From contig JACKHO010000001.1 in the NCBI GenBank assembly GCA_020638955.1, positions 248,001 through 312,000 of the forward strand: 64,000 bases of DNA. The letters run 5' to 3'. Shown in pieces: positions 1 through 8,604 of this stretch (position 1 is its first letter; every line of letters begins with the position of its first letter). The notes beneath the pieces are model-generated. The model was given only the letters and a program-made list of their open reading frames with translations. It was not told where the DNA came from and did not search any database. Position numbers and translations under genes: made by a program. The stretch is from Planctomycetaceae bacterium (GTDB lineage: Bacteria; Planctomycetota; Planctomycetia; Planctomycetales; Planctomycetaceae).

Positions 1-101
1 CTTGCCACTCTCAAAGCAGCAGTCGACTAGCGCCTTTACAGCCTCGAACTGCTACAGTTTGCCATCCCTTCGTTCTTTGAGACGTCACACACCGGATTCT
101 C

Positions 102-1964
102 ATGAAACGTACGTTCCCCCTCATTATTACGGCCGTCTCAGGATTCATCCTGATTGCTGCGTTCTTCATTCCGTTTGCTCAGACATTCGGTGAAATCGCA
201 GCAATTTGGTTCGACCTGCTGGCCGCCATTGCGTTCATTCTGGGCGGGGGCAATCTGCTCAAGCAGCACCTGAAAAAGGTGAGCGACCGCAAGAAGGGGT
301 GGGCGTTCTCCGTCATTGTGGTGGTCTCCTTTCTGGTCACACTGTTCTTCGGGCTGACAAAGTGGGGCACTACACCACTGGGGAAAACGGAATTTCTCGG
401 TGAGTCGTTTGTTGAATATCCCATCGATGAGCTTCCCATCACGTCCATTCCGGGAACCATTCCACCACGCGGTGATGGCGAACCACTCCCCGCGTCGGTC
501 CGTCGGCAAATCTCTCAGGATGGCGAGAACATTGTGTTTCGCGGCTGGATGACCGGTTCGCAACTGGAAGACCTCTTCAAATACCAGGACGACTTGAAAT
601 GGCGGGCGACGGCTGAAGCGCTGCATGAAGCTTCGCAACCACCCAAGGAACTGAAAGGGAGTTTGACGTACCACGCCGATCAAGGTGCTCTCTCGTTCAA
701 GGGGACAATGTCCCCTGAGCAGGAAGCTGCGTTCAGAAAGTTGCTGGGTGATGTGCCACTTGCGAAGAGTGCTGTCGACCAACTGGCCTCAGCTTCACGA
801 GCGGAGCATTCTGTAGAGGTGCCCCTCATCCCGGCTGGGTTCAAAATCCCGGAATCTCATCAAAACCGCGTTTCACTCAGCGGCCAGACACTCACAACCG
901 TGGGTCCAATCGACACCGGCCTTCGCAATCAAATGAGCTCGGCTTGGACAAACCCCAAACACTTGCGGATGTACAGCCTCGAAGAGGGCCAGCAACTGCT
1001 TGCAGAAATTGAGGACGAGCAACGCGGCGGGCCGCTGTCGGATGAGCAGCGCAGCGAGTTCAACAAGAAACTGAACTCACTCGTTGTGCCAGCGGAAGTG
1101 TTCATTATGCAACTCAATGCGGCGGGCGTTGCGAAGCCGGGAGAAAAAACTTATCGGGATCTCTACAAGGAATATCAAGGGGGGAAGCGGTTCCTCGAAC
1201 GTGAGATCCCGCCGACTGAACCCGACATCGAATTGAATGCCGCTCAGGAAGCACTGGCGACTCGATTCGTCAAGGACTCGTCCTACAGTGTCGAGCAATT
1301 CAAGACCGATTTGCAGAACGCCGGGCCGACCAATGAAGCCATACTCGATCAGGTCGACAACTTCGTTCGCTCGCTTCCCGAAGAAGGGACGTTTCTCAAA
1401 GAGTTGTGCCTCGTCCTCTCGACGCGCAATGGCGCGGTGCGCCCTGACATGCTCACCACCGAGCAGCGGCAGTTTCTCACGCGGCGGTACCGCATTGAGT
1501 ACGCCTGGCAGCAGGCCATTGGTGAATTGGCCATTAAGGCGCACGTCACCAAGTACCCCATGTCCGCCAGCTACGAAGAGAACGGCTCACCCTTTTGGTG
1601 GCTGTATTTCTACGTTTTCCAGCCGTTGCTGACCACGACATTCGCCGTTCTCGCCTTCTATGTCGCCTCGGCAGCCTTCCGGGCCTTCCGCGCGAAAAAC
1701 ATCGAAGCCACGCTGCTGCTCGGAACGGCGTTCATCATCCTGCTGCGTCCGACGTTTCTGGGTGCGATTTACAATTGGGGCATCACCGCCGTTGGCCTGC
1801 AGAACTACCTCGGCCTCGACAGCCTGACCCTGTTCATCATGGGCACCATGACCACCGCCGGCAACCGCGCCATTATGATTGGCATCGCACTCGGAATTGC
1901 CTCGACCAGCCTGAAGGTTTTGCTGGGAATCGACCGCTCATACTTGGGTTCGAGTGATGAGTAG
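102..1964 (+). CDS. Multi-pass membrane protein of unknown function
   Basis: I do not recognise the family. The 620-aa product has three hydrophobic segments at the N-terminus (about residues 5-26, 31-53 and 64-88), a long soluble middle of roughly 400 residues, and three further hydrophobic segments near the C-terminus (about 500-525, 537-555 and 575-600). The middle part would lie on one side of the membrane, between two helical bundles. It has no recognisable catalytic motif. The start at ATG 102 places the first membrane helix immediately after a short basic N-terminus (MKRTF), as expected for a real start. No gene precedes it in the window, so its operon context cannot be judged. That it is a real gene is well supported by length and by the coherent hydrophobic pattern; the role is unknown. 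Confidence 0.8.
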   Translation: MKRTFPLIITAVSGFILIAAFFIPFAQTFGEIAAIWFDLLAAIAFILGGGNLLKQHLKKVSDRKKGWAFSVIVVVSFLVTLFFGLTKWGTTPLGKTEFLGESFVEYPIDELPITSIPGTIPPRGDGEPLPASVRRQISQDGENIVFRGWMTGSQLEDLFKYQDDLKWRATAEALHEASQPPKELKGSLTYHADQGALSFKGTMSPEQEAAFRKLLGDVPLAKSAVDQLASASRAEHSVEVPLIPAGFKIPESHQNRVSLSGQTLTTVGPIDTGLRNQMSSAWTNPKHLRMYSLEEGQQLLAEIEDEQRGGPLSDEQRSEFNKKLNSLVVPAEVFIMQLNAAGVAKPGEKTYRDLYKEYQGGKRFLEREIPPTEPDIELNAAQEALATRFVKDSSYSVEQFKTDLQNAGPTNEAILDQVDNFVRSLPEEGTFLKELCLVLSTRNGAVRPDMLTTEQRQFLTRRYRIEYAWQQAIGELAIKAHVTKYPMSASYEENGSPFWWLYFYVFQPLLTTTFAVLAFYVASAAFRAFRAKNIEATLLLGTAFIILLRPTFLGAIYNWGITAVGLQNYLGLDSLTLFIMGTMTTAGNRAIMIGIALGIASTSLKVLLGIDRSYLGSSDE

Positions 1965-2134
1965 TTTAGTGGGTAGTTGGTAGCAGATAGTGGGTAGAAT
2001 GTAGGCCGGACCGACCAACGGGAGTTCCGGCAGTTCGGTTCTGCATGTTACTTTAGTGTGCATCCGAGCCTGCCAATCTACTGGCGTAGTGGTCGAGCGT
2101 ACGGGACATGGGGTTTCATTTGAAGAGGTGAACC

Positions 2135-3358
2135 ATGAGCCTTGATGAGAGAGACATTACTCCCGAAGAGGGGGCGAGAATTCGTTTGATGGCACAGCTG
2201 GTGCAAGCGGAAGACAAGGAGGGGCTGCAAGCATATCTAATGCGTCACCCGGAATTCCTGAAGTGCGATCCAAATTCGTGGGAATCACAGTGTCTTCTCA
2301 CGCTGTTTGGCAGCGCAGTTGGGGATGGAGAACTATCCAAGGTCAAAATGCTGCATGAATTAGGAATGGATCTCAATCAGTCAGTCGCCTCAGCGAGAGA
2401 AGGCCCGATGTGGCGAGCTGCTCGAAATGGCCACATGGAAATGGTTCGTTGGATGTTGGACCATGGAGCAGAGTTTAACTCGTTCCGAGATGGCAAGGTT
2501 GCTTGCAGCACGTTGACCGCAGCAGCTCGCGGCGGGCACATGGAGTTGGTGAAATTCCTCGTGGCGCGTGGGGCAGACCTGTCAGCCTCCGAGAATGGAG
2601 TCAATGGGCTCATGGAAGCGGAATTCTACGGCCACCCGGAGGTTGCCGAGTATCTCCGCTCAATTGGAATGAAAGACGTGCGGGCAACGTCACCGCCGAA
2701 TTATCCAGAGGCACATGAAGTGCTCATGGAGAACATGGTGAACCGTGCTGGGACGCCCTCCGACTGGAAATTGGAAGTTCCGGGAACGCCGGCGGTGACC
2801 ATTCATCACATCCCCGCCGACCCTCAGCGGGAGGACTATGTGGGGCAAATGCTGTTCACCATTGGACTCAGTGACCATCGCCTCCCAGATGGGGACGACG
2901 AATTTCACTGCACCGAGTTACGGATGCATCTTCCTCCGAACTGGCCACTCACACCCGAAGCATTGGCCGATCCCCAATGGAACTGGCCAGTCGAGTGGAT
3001 GAAATCCCTTATCGAACAACTTCGAAGTGCCTCAAACCTTGAACTGCCCCCGGTGTTTCTAAATGAAGAAACACCTTTGCCTCTCGGCCCGAACACGGAA
3101 CTGTGTGGCTGGGTCGGGATGCAATCTGGCTCGAACCATTGCCAAATGCCCGACTACCGTTGGATTAGCCTGCTCGACTTGAGCCCCATTTATCTGGAAG
3201 AAGCATTCATCATTCGCAACGAAGGCACGTCCCGCTTTGCACAACGACTGGAAGCCAGGAGTATTCCACTTTGGATCGATCCGAACCGTCCAAACGTGAG
3301 CGACGACTCCGTTTCAGATGACTCGTGCGAAGCAGGCAATGAACAAACGGGCGCCTAA
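2135..3358 (+). CDS. Ankyrin-repeat protein with C-terminal SUFU-like domain
   Basis: The 407-aa product starts with ankyrin-type repeats (about residues 55-185; helix-turn phrases such as AARNGHMEMVRWMLDHGAEF and AARGGHMELVKFLVARGADL). After a linker, residues about 205-385 resemble the suppressor-of-fused (SUFU) domain: phrases like GQMLFTIGLSDHRLPDGDD, ELRMHLPPNWPL and PLGPNTELCGWVGMQ match the family's hydrophobic core. Bacterial SUFU-domain proteins are thought to include immunity proteins of polymorphic toxin systems, and ankyrin proteins occur in the same settings; here that is inference, because no toxin gene is visible nearby. The ATG at 2135 is preceded by AAGAGGTG, a good ribosome-binding site. 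No signal peptide or membrane segment is seen, so the protein is probably cytoplasmic. It stands alone, with 170 bp upstream. Confidence 0.85.
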   Translation: MSLDERDITPEEGARIRLMAQLVQAEDKEGLQAYLMRHPEFLKCDPNSWESQCLLTLFGSAVGDGELSKVKMLHELGMDLNQSVASAREGPMWRAARNGHMEMVRWMLDHGAEFNSFRDGKVACSTLTAAARGGHMELVKFLVARGADLSASENGVNGLMEAEFYGHPEVAEYLRSIGMKDVRATSPPNYPEAHEVLMENMVNRAGTPSDWKLEVPGTPAVTIHHIPADPQREDYVGQMLFTIGLSDHRLPDGDDEFHCTELRMHLPPNWPLTPEALADPQWNWPVEWMKSLIEQLRSASNLELPPVFLNEETPLPLGPNTELCGWVGMQSGSNHCQMPDYRWISLLDLSPIYLEEAFIIRNEGTSRFAQRLEARSIPLWIDPNRPNVSDDSVSDDSCEAGNEQTGA

Positions 3359-3453
3359 ATGAGTTCCCGTAGGTCATGCTGTGCATGACGACAGTCGGAG
3401 CGTGTCGTGCGCAAGGGTGTTGTCCCGACTGCAACACAAACCCACGGATGTTG

Positions 3454-4524
3454 CTACTCATCCAAAGGCAATCCGCACGCCTTGAGCAGGCTTGTTTGCA
3501 CATCCAAATCGTGCTGGGGGGAGAAGGAATTCTCCTTTTCACCTCGAATGACACGTGCCATGTCGGCTGCATCACCCACGTAGCGCGAATACTTGGGCAG
3601 GGCGATTTCCTGCGTACCGCGTTTGAATTCGCCGTGTGCTTCGTCCAGTGAAATTCGGACAGAGGGATTATCAAGAGGCTGAATGTGGAAGGTCCCTTTG
3701 GATCCACACACGGTCAGGTGCCGTCGGGCGAATCCTTCCACTTCGATCGCTGCTGATTTCACAGACGCAATTGCGTTGGGATAACTCAGAACGGCCAGCA
3801 TGTTGTCGAGCAGATTGTCATCTTTCTTGCCGGAATGCCGGACGTACGAATCGACTTTCTCAGGTCCCCCGAGGACGCCAATGACCAGGTCCATGATGTG
3901 GCAACCGAGTTCAAACATAATCCCGCCGGGATACTCGGCCAACTGCAAGCGGGCTGCAGGGGGCACGACCTTGCTCATGACGGTGTGTACTTCGAAAACC
4001 TCTCCCAGCCAGCCTTTTTCAAGAAACTCACGCAGCATGACCACGCCCGGGTTGTAGCGGTACATGTAGCCCATTTGCACCATCAGGTTCTGCTTAGTGG
4101 CAGACTCCAGAATGCGTCGATACTGCGGCAGGGATGATCCCGCCGGCTTGTCCAAATGCACGTGCTTTCCTGCCGCTACGCAGGTTTCAGCAACGTTGAG
4201 CAAATCACGCACTTCGGTTTCGACTAGCACTGCCTGCAGGCCCGGAGTGTTCAGGAGTTGTTCCGTTGTCATCCAGGGGACATCGGCAAACGCGGGCTGA
4301 GTAGCCGCCTGCTGTCGAAGCTCTTCATTCGGTTCAACAACTCCCACGACTTCATAGTCGGGCGATTCCCGATAAACCGAGAGCTTTGTCGCGTGGGCAT
4401 GGCCGACACCAATTTGGCCAACTTTGATGGGCGCAGCCTTGGCCGATTTGTCATCACCCCAGGACTGTGCTGCCGACAAAACCGTCGCCGCAGCGACCTG
4501 ACTCAAAAAGCGACGACGTTTCAT
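3454..4524 (-). CDS. Gfo/Idh/MocA-family oxidoreductase with Tat signal
   Basis: NAD(P)-dependent sugar-type oxidoreductase of the Gfo/Idh/MocA family, 356 aa. The N-terminus MKRRRFLSQ followed by an Ala-rich stretch is a twin-arginine (Tat) signal, so the enzyme is likely exported folded with its cofactor. After it comes the Rossmann fold (IKVGQIGVGHAHATKL, residues 33-48) and the family motif DKPAG at 125-129, whose Lys is the usual catalytic/cofactor residue. The C-terminal alpha/beta domain carries GCHIMDLVIGVLG, where a catalytic His is expected. Exported members of this family are very numerous in planctomycetes; their substrates are mostly unknown and I cannot name one here. The gene lies just downstream of another Tat-exported protein gene on the same strand, separated by 136 bp that contains two hairpins. 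Confidence 0.9.
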   Translation of the reverse strand: MKRRRFLSQVAAATVLSAAQSWGDDKSAKAAPIKVGQIGVGHAHATKLSVYRESPDYEVVGVVEPNEELRQQAATQPAFADVPWMTTEQLLNTPGLQAVLVETEVRDLLNVAETCVAAGKHVHLDKPAGSSLPQYRRILESATKQNLMVQMGYMYRYNPGVVMLREFLEKGWLGEVFEVHTVMSKVVPPAARLQLAEYPGGIMFELGCHIMDLVIGVLGGPEKVDSYVRHSGKKDDNLLDNMLAVLSYPNAIASVKSAAIEVEGFARRHLTVCGSKGTFHIQPLDNPSVRISLDEAHGEFKRGTQEIALPKYSRYVGDAADMARVIRGEKENSFSPQHDLDVQTSLLKACGLPLDE

Positions 4525-4551
4525 TGAATTTCAATCCTTAGGAAAAGAACA

Positions 4552-4587
4552 AAGGCTGGGACGGCCGATTGGACACATCCCAGCCTT
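4552..4587 (-). terminator. Hairpin between two minus-strand genes
   Basis: AAGGCTGGGA and TCCCAGCCTT form a perfect 10-bp stem with a 16-nt loop. It lies downstream of the DUF3500 gene and upstream of the oxidoreductase gene, both on the minus strand. There is no clear T tract directly after it, so it may be a transcript-stabilising hairpin or an attenuator rather than a strong intrinsic terminator. Confidence 0.45.
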
Positions 4588-4612
4588 GCAGATGAACTCT
4601 GGCTACACAGGC

Positions 4613-4632
4613 CACAGACAAGCATGTCTGTG
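4613..4632. repeat. Dispersed palindrome CACAGACA-n4-TGTCTGTG (variant loop)
   Basis: CACAGACA-AGCA-TGTCTGTG. The arms are the same as in the palindromes at 6462, 8049, 29930 and 31270, but the loop is AGCA instead of TTCC. Just after it, AGCATGTCTG and CAGACATGCT form an overlapping alternative hairpin. It lies between two minus-strand genes. Confidence 0.8.
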
Positions 4633-4660
4633 CCGCCAGACATGCTCTGGCAACGGCTTG

Positions 4661-5638
4661 CTACGCCTTCTTCACGGCGCCAATGTTGATGTATGCGTGC
4701 ACGTGCGGTGCGCCACGGAAGTGCCAGACAAAGCCGGGACCTTCCACACGCCAGATATCCCAGACGCGGTCCTCGTTGAGGTCGCCCTGTTCATAGAACG
4801 CCATGTGAAGGGAGTCGACGCCGCCGTTCGCGTCGAGGACTTGCATGGCCTCGTCGATGTCTTCCTGACGATATGGGCCAAACAGTACGCCGAGCGTTTC
4901 TTTCACAAGGGCTTTCTGATCATCTGCCAGTGAACCCACGGCAATACCAGGGAACTTCGCATTGGCTCCCTTCAAACCGACCTGCGCTTCGCCTGGTGCC
5001 TTGGTAAGCAGTGCCTGCTTAGCCTGATTTGCATCGAGTGCCTTGAAGACTTCATTGGTCTGTTTGGTCTGGTAGTGGTACAGGTTTTCATTCGGATCGG
5101 ATTCACCGTGCCCATAAACAATCGGACCACCGAACGCTGCGCCTGGGACGCTGTTACCATCGGCTCGCAGTGTGAGGTGGCGCCCGGTCAATTCCCATTC
5201 GAAATCTGAAGTGCCTGGCTCACCAAATACAGCCACGCTATAGAAGTTGAGGCCGCCGTCGTCATCTTCCATTTGCTTCAGCAGTCGCTCGTATCCGTCT
5301 TCGCTGGAAACGTGCTTTACGATTTGATTGACAAGAGCCTGCTGTTCTTTGGTGTAGAAATCATCACCCACTGTCGGCTTCGTGATGTGCCAGTTCGCGT
5401 TGATTCGCTTCCGCAGTTCGTGGTCGAACGGAAAACAAATCGTCTCGCGCTGCTTGTCAGAAAGCGTGCGGTAGAACTCACCCACAACCGTCGCGGCACT
5501 GCTTTTCGCAGATGGAGCCGCATAGAGGCCCGACTGACCTACAAAGCTCGGCAACGCCCCGACGGCAGCCGCGCCTCCCACCACTTGCAGAAAATGTCGT
5601 CGATTTGTCAGAGCAGATTTGAAGTCGGGGGAGGGCAT
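4661..5638 (-). CDS. DUF3500-family exported protein
   Basis: 325-aa protein with a Tat signal (TNRRHFLQ at residues 11-18, followed by a hydrophobic Ala/Gly/Val run). The mature part fits the DUF3500 family: the segment ELTGRHLTLRADG and the end FVWHFRGAPHVHAYINIG are characteristic. The His-rich ends suggest metal or ligand binding, but the biochemical role of this family is not established, so I assign none. It precedes the oxidoreductase gene on the same strand and could be cotranscribed. The ATG at 5638 gives a normal Tat n-region. Everything about export is inferred from the signal alone. Confidence 0.8.
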   Translation of the reverse strand: MPSPDFKSALTNRRHFLQVVGGAAAVGALPSFVGQSGLYAAPSAKSSAATVVGEFYRTLSDKQRETICFPFDHELRKRINANWHITKPTVGDDFYTKEQQALVNQIVKHVSSEDGYERLLKQMEDDDGGLNFYSVAVFGEPGTSDFEWELTGRHLTLRADGNSVPGAAFGGPIVYGHGESDPNENLYHYQTKQTNEVFKALDANQAKQALLTKAPGEAQVGLKGANAKFPGIAVGSLADDQKALVKETLGVLFGPYRQEDIDEAMQVLDANGGVDSLHMAFYEQGDLNEDRVWDIWRVEGPGFVWHFRGAPHVHAYINIGAVKKA

Positions 5639-5764
5639 GGTGAGGAATCCTCAGGGCCGGGGACGAAACCTGGCGATGCATTTGAAGCATGGCCAGTGTG
5701 ATGCCAAGGATTATACATCAAGGGCAACGCATGCGACACTCCGGAGGCAGCTTGTGCGTTTGCT

Positions 5765-6175
5765 TCAAATCGATTGATCCGGTTTCGCTTCAGTCAGTCC
5801 CGGTTGCCCAAGAGCCAGCCGGAATATCTCCGGTTGACGCAGCCCCAGGGCAATCCACGCGATAATCCCCATGACAATGGGAAACCAGAAGGCGTCGTTG
5901 ACGCGAACGTGCGTTGCCACGGCTCCGCCGAGGTAGGCGGAGAGCAGAATCGCACCCAAGAAGGCTGTTCTGGGAATGAGAAACAAAATGGCAACGGCGA
6001 CTTCAACAATTCCAATGCGGAACATGACGTCTTCGGCCCAGCCCATTTGGGCGAACATCTCGGCTTTCCCTTCCCACTCCGTGAACTTGCCCATCGCACT
6101 GGCAACAATCAGGAACGCGGCCAACAGAAAGCTGAGCACCCATCCCGAAATCCGCTGTGTCTTCGATCCATTCAT
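5765..6175 (-). CDS. DoxX-like small membrane protein
   Basis: 136-aa membrane protein with four hydrophobic helices, resembling the DoxX/DoxX_2 family: a G-K-F-T-E segment after helix 1, IGIVEVAVAILFLIPRTAFLGAILL across helices 2-3, and GGAVATHVRV, which matches the conserved G-A-x-x-T-H region. The reading frame is open up to 6328, but the extra 51 residues are charged and unlike the family; the ATG at 6175 (MNGSKTQ) gives the normal DoxX length, so I chose it. DoxX-like proteins are linked to redox and quinone-related processes, but the exact role of this clade is unknown. It is divergent from the hydrolase gene to its right. Confidence 0.75.
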   Translation of the reverse strand: MNGSKTQRISGWVLSFLLAAFLIVASAMGKFTEWEGKAEMFAQMGWAEDVMFRIGIVEVAVAILFLIPRTAFLGAILLSAYLGGAVATHVRVNDAFWFPIVMGIIAWIALGLRQPEIFRLALGQPGLTEAKPDQSI

Positions 6176-6439
6176 GTCATTGGTCCCATACCAGAAGTTC
6201 AACCTTGTCACACCGTGCCGGAAGATACTCGCGATCATCCTATTCCGCGAGGATGCCACAAGGCAGTTTGCAAACCTTTTGCCATGTTCCATCCGGCGGC
6301 GAGCTTTCCCAGAGGGAACTGACGGCAAGATCTGCCGATCCGGGGTTGGTTCTGGTTGATAGGTCCTCGATCGTCATACCGGACGGGACCGCATCCCTTA
6401 AACTTCCCGCTCTCCGCCAGGATGCAGGGAAGAGGGTAC

Positions 6440-7837
6440 ATGTCATCTCAAAACACGGTGGCACAGACATTCCTGTCTGTGAAATCTCGTTTCAGTCGGC
6501 TCATGCTCACGACATGTTTCGTGACCATGTGTGTGGGTTGCCGCGTGCCGAAGGTTGGCATGTTCTTTGATCCACCTGAGAAGGTTCTCGTTTACGACAC
6601 CGCACAAGAGCGGGAAATCGCGGGGCAGGATACGCCACCGGAGGACAGCCTCGCATACGACTACCGCTGGCGTTATCGCAATTCCCTGGCGGAAGCGGTG
6701 GCGGTTCGGCAATGGGATCAGGACGCCGGTTCAGTGTGGCGCGTCCTGTTCGCCACCAATCGCCAACCAGACACGAGTTCGCTTTCACAGCAGGTCGAAT
6801 TCACCAACACGGTCGACGCGCAGCCGCACTTCGGCAGTTGTTCTGTGGCACTCTCCCACCAGGAACCGGAAATCGAAGAGCCGGACAATGTTGTGCTGGC
6901 CACCGCTCTGAGTGTTTTGCCGGGCGAGTGGCAGAAGGAAGTCAGTTATGACCAGTCGAAGTATGCGGCAGTCGATGACAAACAACTCCTCTCGTCCGAT
7001 CTGTTCTTCGGCGAGCTACGGCAACAGGTCGCCCGTTCGCGACAACATGACGTGCTGCTGTTTGTGCATGGTTTCAATGTCGACTTCGACTCCGCGGCCA
7101 TTCGCCTCGCACAAATTGCGAAAGACTTGCCATTCAATGGAGCCATTGTCGCTTACTCCTGGCCCTCGCAGGGAGGAGTGGGGGCGTACAGCGCAGATGG
7201 TCAGGTCGTGCAGCAAAGCATCCCGGCCTTCAAACAGTTCCTCACTGAACTAACAAAGCAACTGCCTGCCGATACGCGAATCAACATTGTCGTCCACAGC
7301 ATGGGGAATCGACTGGTCCTCCGCACGCTGGCTGAACTGGACGAGTCCCCGCACCCGCGTTTTCAACACGTCGTCTTCTGTGCCCCCGATGTCGGCGTCG
7401 AAGAATTCAAAGAGAAATCCCCACTCGCCATTAAGCACTGCCGACATGCCACGCTGTATACATGCATGAATGACGCCGCCCTCATTGCCTCAGCCAAAGT
7501 TAATCATGAAGAGCGGGCCGGCGGATCGCTGGTGCCAACCATTGTGCCCGGCATCGACACCGTGGAATGTGCGGTCATCGACACCAGCCTTATGGGCCAC
7601 TCTTACTACGGCAGCAACAAATTCATCCTGCGCGACCTGTTTGCCATCCTGAAAGAAGATCAGCCAGCCGACGAGAGAAAGTGGCTCAAACCCCACAAAG
7701 TTCCCTTCCACGGCATGCAATACATCTTCGGCGATTACCCCGTCGACCTCCAATGGGTCTGGCACTACGACAACACCCAGTCAGGCGTCCAACTCACCGA
7801 TTACTTCGAAGCCGCCGCTCCTGCGGAAACCCCGTGA
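6440..7837 (+). CDS. DUF900-type alpha/beta hydrolase, probably exported
   Basis: Alpha/beta-hydrolase of the DUF900 family. The family signature is clear: VLLFVHGFNVDFDSAA (oxyanion region) and INIVVHSMGNRLVLRTL, where the Ser of HSMGN is the nucleophile; a C-terminal GHSYYG region holds the likely catalytic His. The start is uncertain. The frame is open from 6356; ATG 6440 has the best ribosome site (GGAAGAGGG), giving 465 aa. A start at 6503 would give MLTTCFVTMCVGC, a shorter lipoprotein-like signal. The choice matters, because a dispersed palindrome (6458-6481) lies between these starts and would encode TVAQTFLSVK if translated. The substrate is unknown; family members are esterase/lipase-like. 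Confidence 0.8.
   Translation: MSSQNTVAQTFLSVKSRFSRLMLTTCFVTMCVGCRVPKVGMFFDPPEKVLVYDTAQEREIAGQDTPPEDSLAYDYRWRYRNSLAEAVAVRQWDQDAGSVWRVLFATNRQPDTSSLSQQVEFTNTVDAQPHFGSCSVALSHQEPEIEEPDNVVLATALSVLPGEWQKEVSYDQSKYAAVDDKQLLSSDLFFGELRQQVARSRQHDVLLFVHGFNVDFDSAAIRLAQIAKDLPFNGAIVAYSWPSQGGVGAYSADGQVVQQSIPAFKQFLTELTKQLPADTRINIVVHSMGNRLVLRTLAELDESPHPRFQHVVFCAPDVGVEEFKEKSPLAIKHCRHATLYTCMNDAALIASAKVNHEERAGGSLVPTIVPGIDTVECAVIDTSLMGHSYYGSNKFILRDLFAILKEDQPADERKWLKPHKVPFHGMQYIFGDYPVDLQWVWHYDNTQSGVQLTDYFEAAAPAETP
6458..6481. repeat. Dispersed palindrome CACAGACA-TTCC-TGTCTGTG
   Basis: Exact copy of the palindrome, preceded by GTGG as at 8045 and 31266. It lies at or inside the 5' end of the DUF900 hydrolase gene, so it is either translated or marks the true 5' untranslated region of that gene. 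Confidence 0.9.
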
Positions 7838-7904
7838 GCCGAAGGCCGTAAGGCCTCGGGCCATTGTCGTGTCCAGTTGTGAGTAGAAGAAGTCTTGTAG
7901 TTTT

Positions 7905-8033
7905 GTAGGCTGGGTTAAGCGAAGTAAAATCAGTCATCCTGTGTATTTCAACGGTGCAGTAAGTCGGACCAAACCCAGCATTTGACGGTCTTCCTGCGAT
8001 GCTGGGATACGCCTTTCGGCCATCCCAGCCTAC
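7905..8033. repeat. 129-bp element bounded by GTAGGCTGGG inverted repeats
   Basis: Begins with GTAGGCTGGG and ends with the exact reverse complement CCCAGCCTAC. Inside are further complementary pieces (AACCCAGCAT, GATGCTGGG). It has no ORF, and resembles the MITE- or REP-like elements common in planctomycete intergenic DNA. Compare the element at 24333-24473, which has a similar layout but different termini. Confidence 0.7.
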
Positions 8034-8044
8034 CTCACTACCCG

Positions 8045-8068
8045 GTGGCACAGACATTCCTGTCTGTG
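8045..8068. repeat. Dispersed palindrome CACAGACA-TTCC-TGTCTGTG
   Basis: Exact copy preceded by GTGG, 12 bp to the right of the 129-bp inverted-repeat element. It is intergenic. Confidence 0.9.
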
Positions 8069-8286
8069 AATTCAGAAGTCGTAGCGTGCGTCGAGTCGCA
8101 CGGAACGATGAGCGCAGATTAACGCTTCCACAATTCACGAAGGCTTAATCTGCAATTCCAGAAAGGTGCGTCTGGCGACTTCTGCCAATTGCCACGTGGC
8201 TGATCCGCCGCCTCTTCGATTCACGCGTTCCTCATTGACAAGGCCGATGCACCCTACGATTACTAGTAGGGCTTATGGCAAAAACA

Positions 8287-8323
8287 AAACGTCCTGGCAT
8301 CTCACAGAGAAGCCAGGACGTTT
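8287..8323 (-). terminator. Intrinsic terminator on the minus strand
   Basis: AAACGTCCTGGC and GCCAGGACGTTT form a perfect 12-bp stem with a 13-nt loop. Read on the minus strand the stem is followed by TGTTTTTGCC, a T-rich tract. It would end transcription coming from the comM remnant or from a non-coding RNA between 8604 and 8324. Confidence 0.7.
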
Positions 8324-8604
8324 GCCGGTAAACATGCAGACTTAGACTTTGCGGCCTAGTCTAATTACCGTTTGCTTTTCGTGCATCCGCCTAAACAGTC
8401 GCTAGAAAGTTAGGCCTCAGACCTCTCAAGACTAATGCGGCGTACGACTGCTGGCAACCTCAAGAGGCACGAATCTGGCAGCATGTGTGGGAATTACGCG
8501 AGTAGAGAGCGTTACACTCACTGTTGGGGGCGTTACCTTACGGGTCATCGTCCTGTCTTGTCGCCCAAGCGTCGACTTCCTGTGCTGGTTGCATCGACCT
8601 TGCC

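Larger units (their letters stand above)
7838..8604. other. Gene-poor intergenic region with repeats
   Basis: 767 bp without a credible protein gene. It holds an inverted-repeat-bounded element (7905-8033), a dispersed palindrome (8045-8068), an imperfect hairpin around GCAGATTAA at 8113-8153 and a minus-strand intrinsic terminator (8287-8323). The stretch from 8324 to 8604 has several short self-complementary segments and no ORF; it could be the 3' untranslated part of the comM remnant or a minus-strand non-coding RNA. Confidence 0.6.

Noticed and set aside
8324..8604. tmRNA, RNase P RNA or 6S RNA in the gene-free stretch
   Set aside because: Checked on both strands; no tRNA-like ends, tag frame or conserved RNase P core is recognisable.
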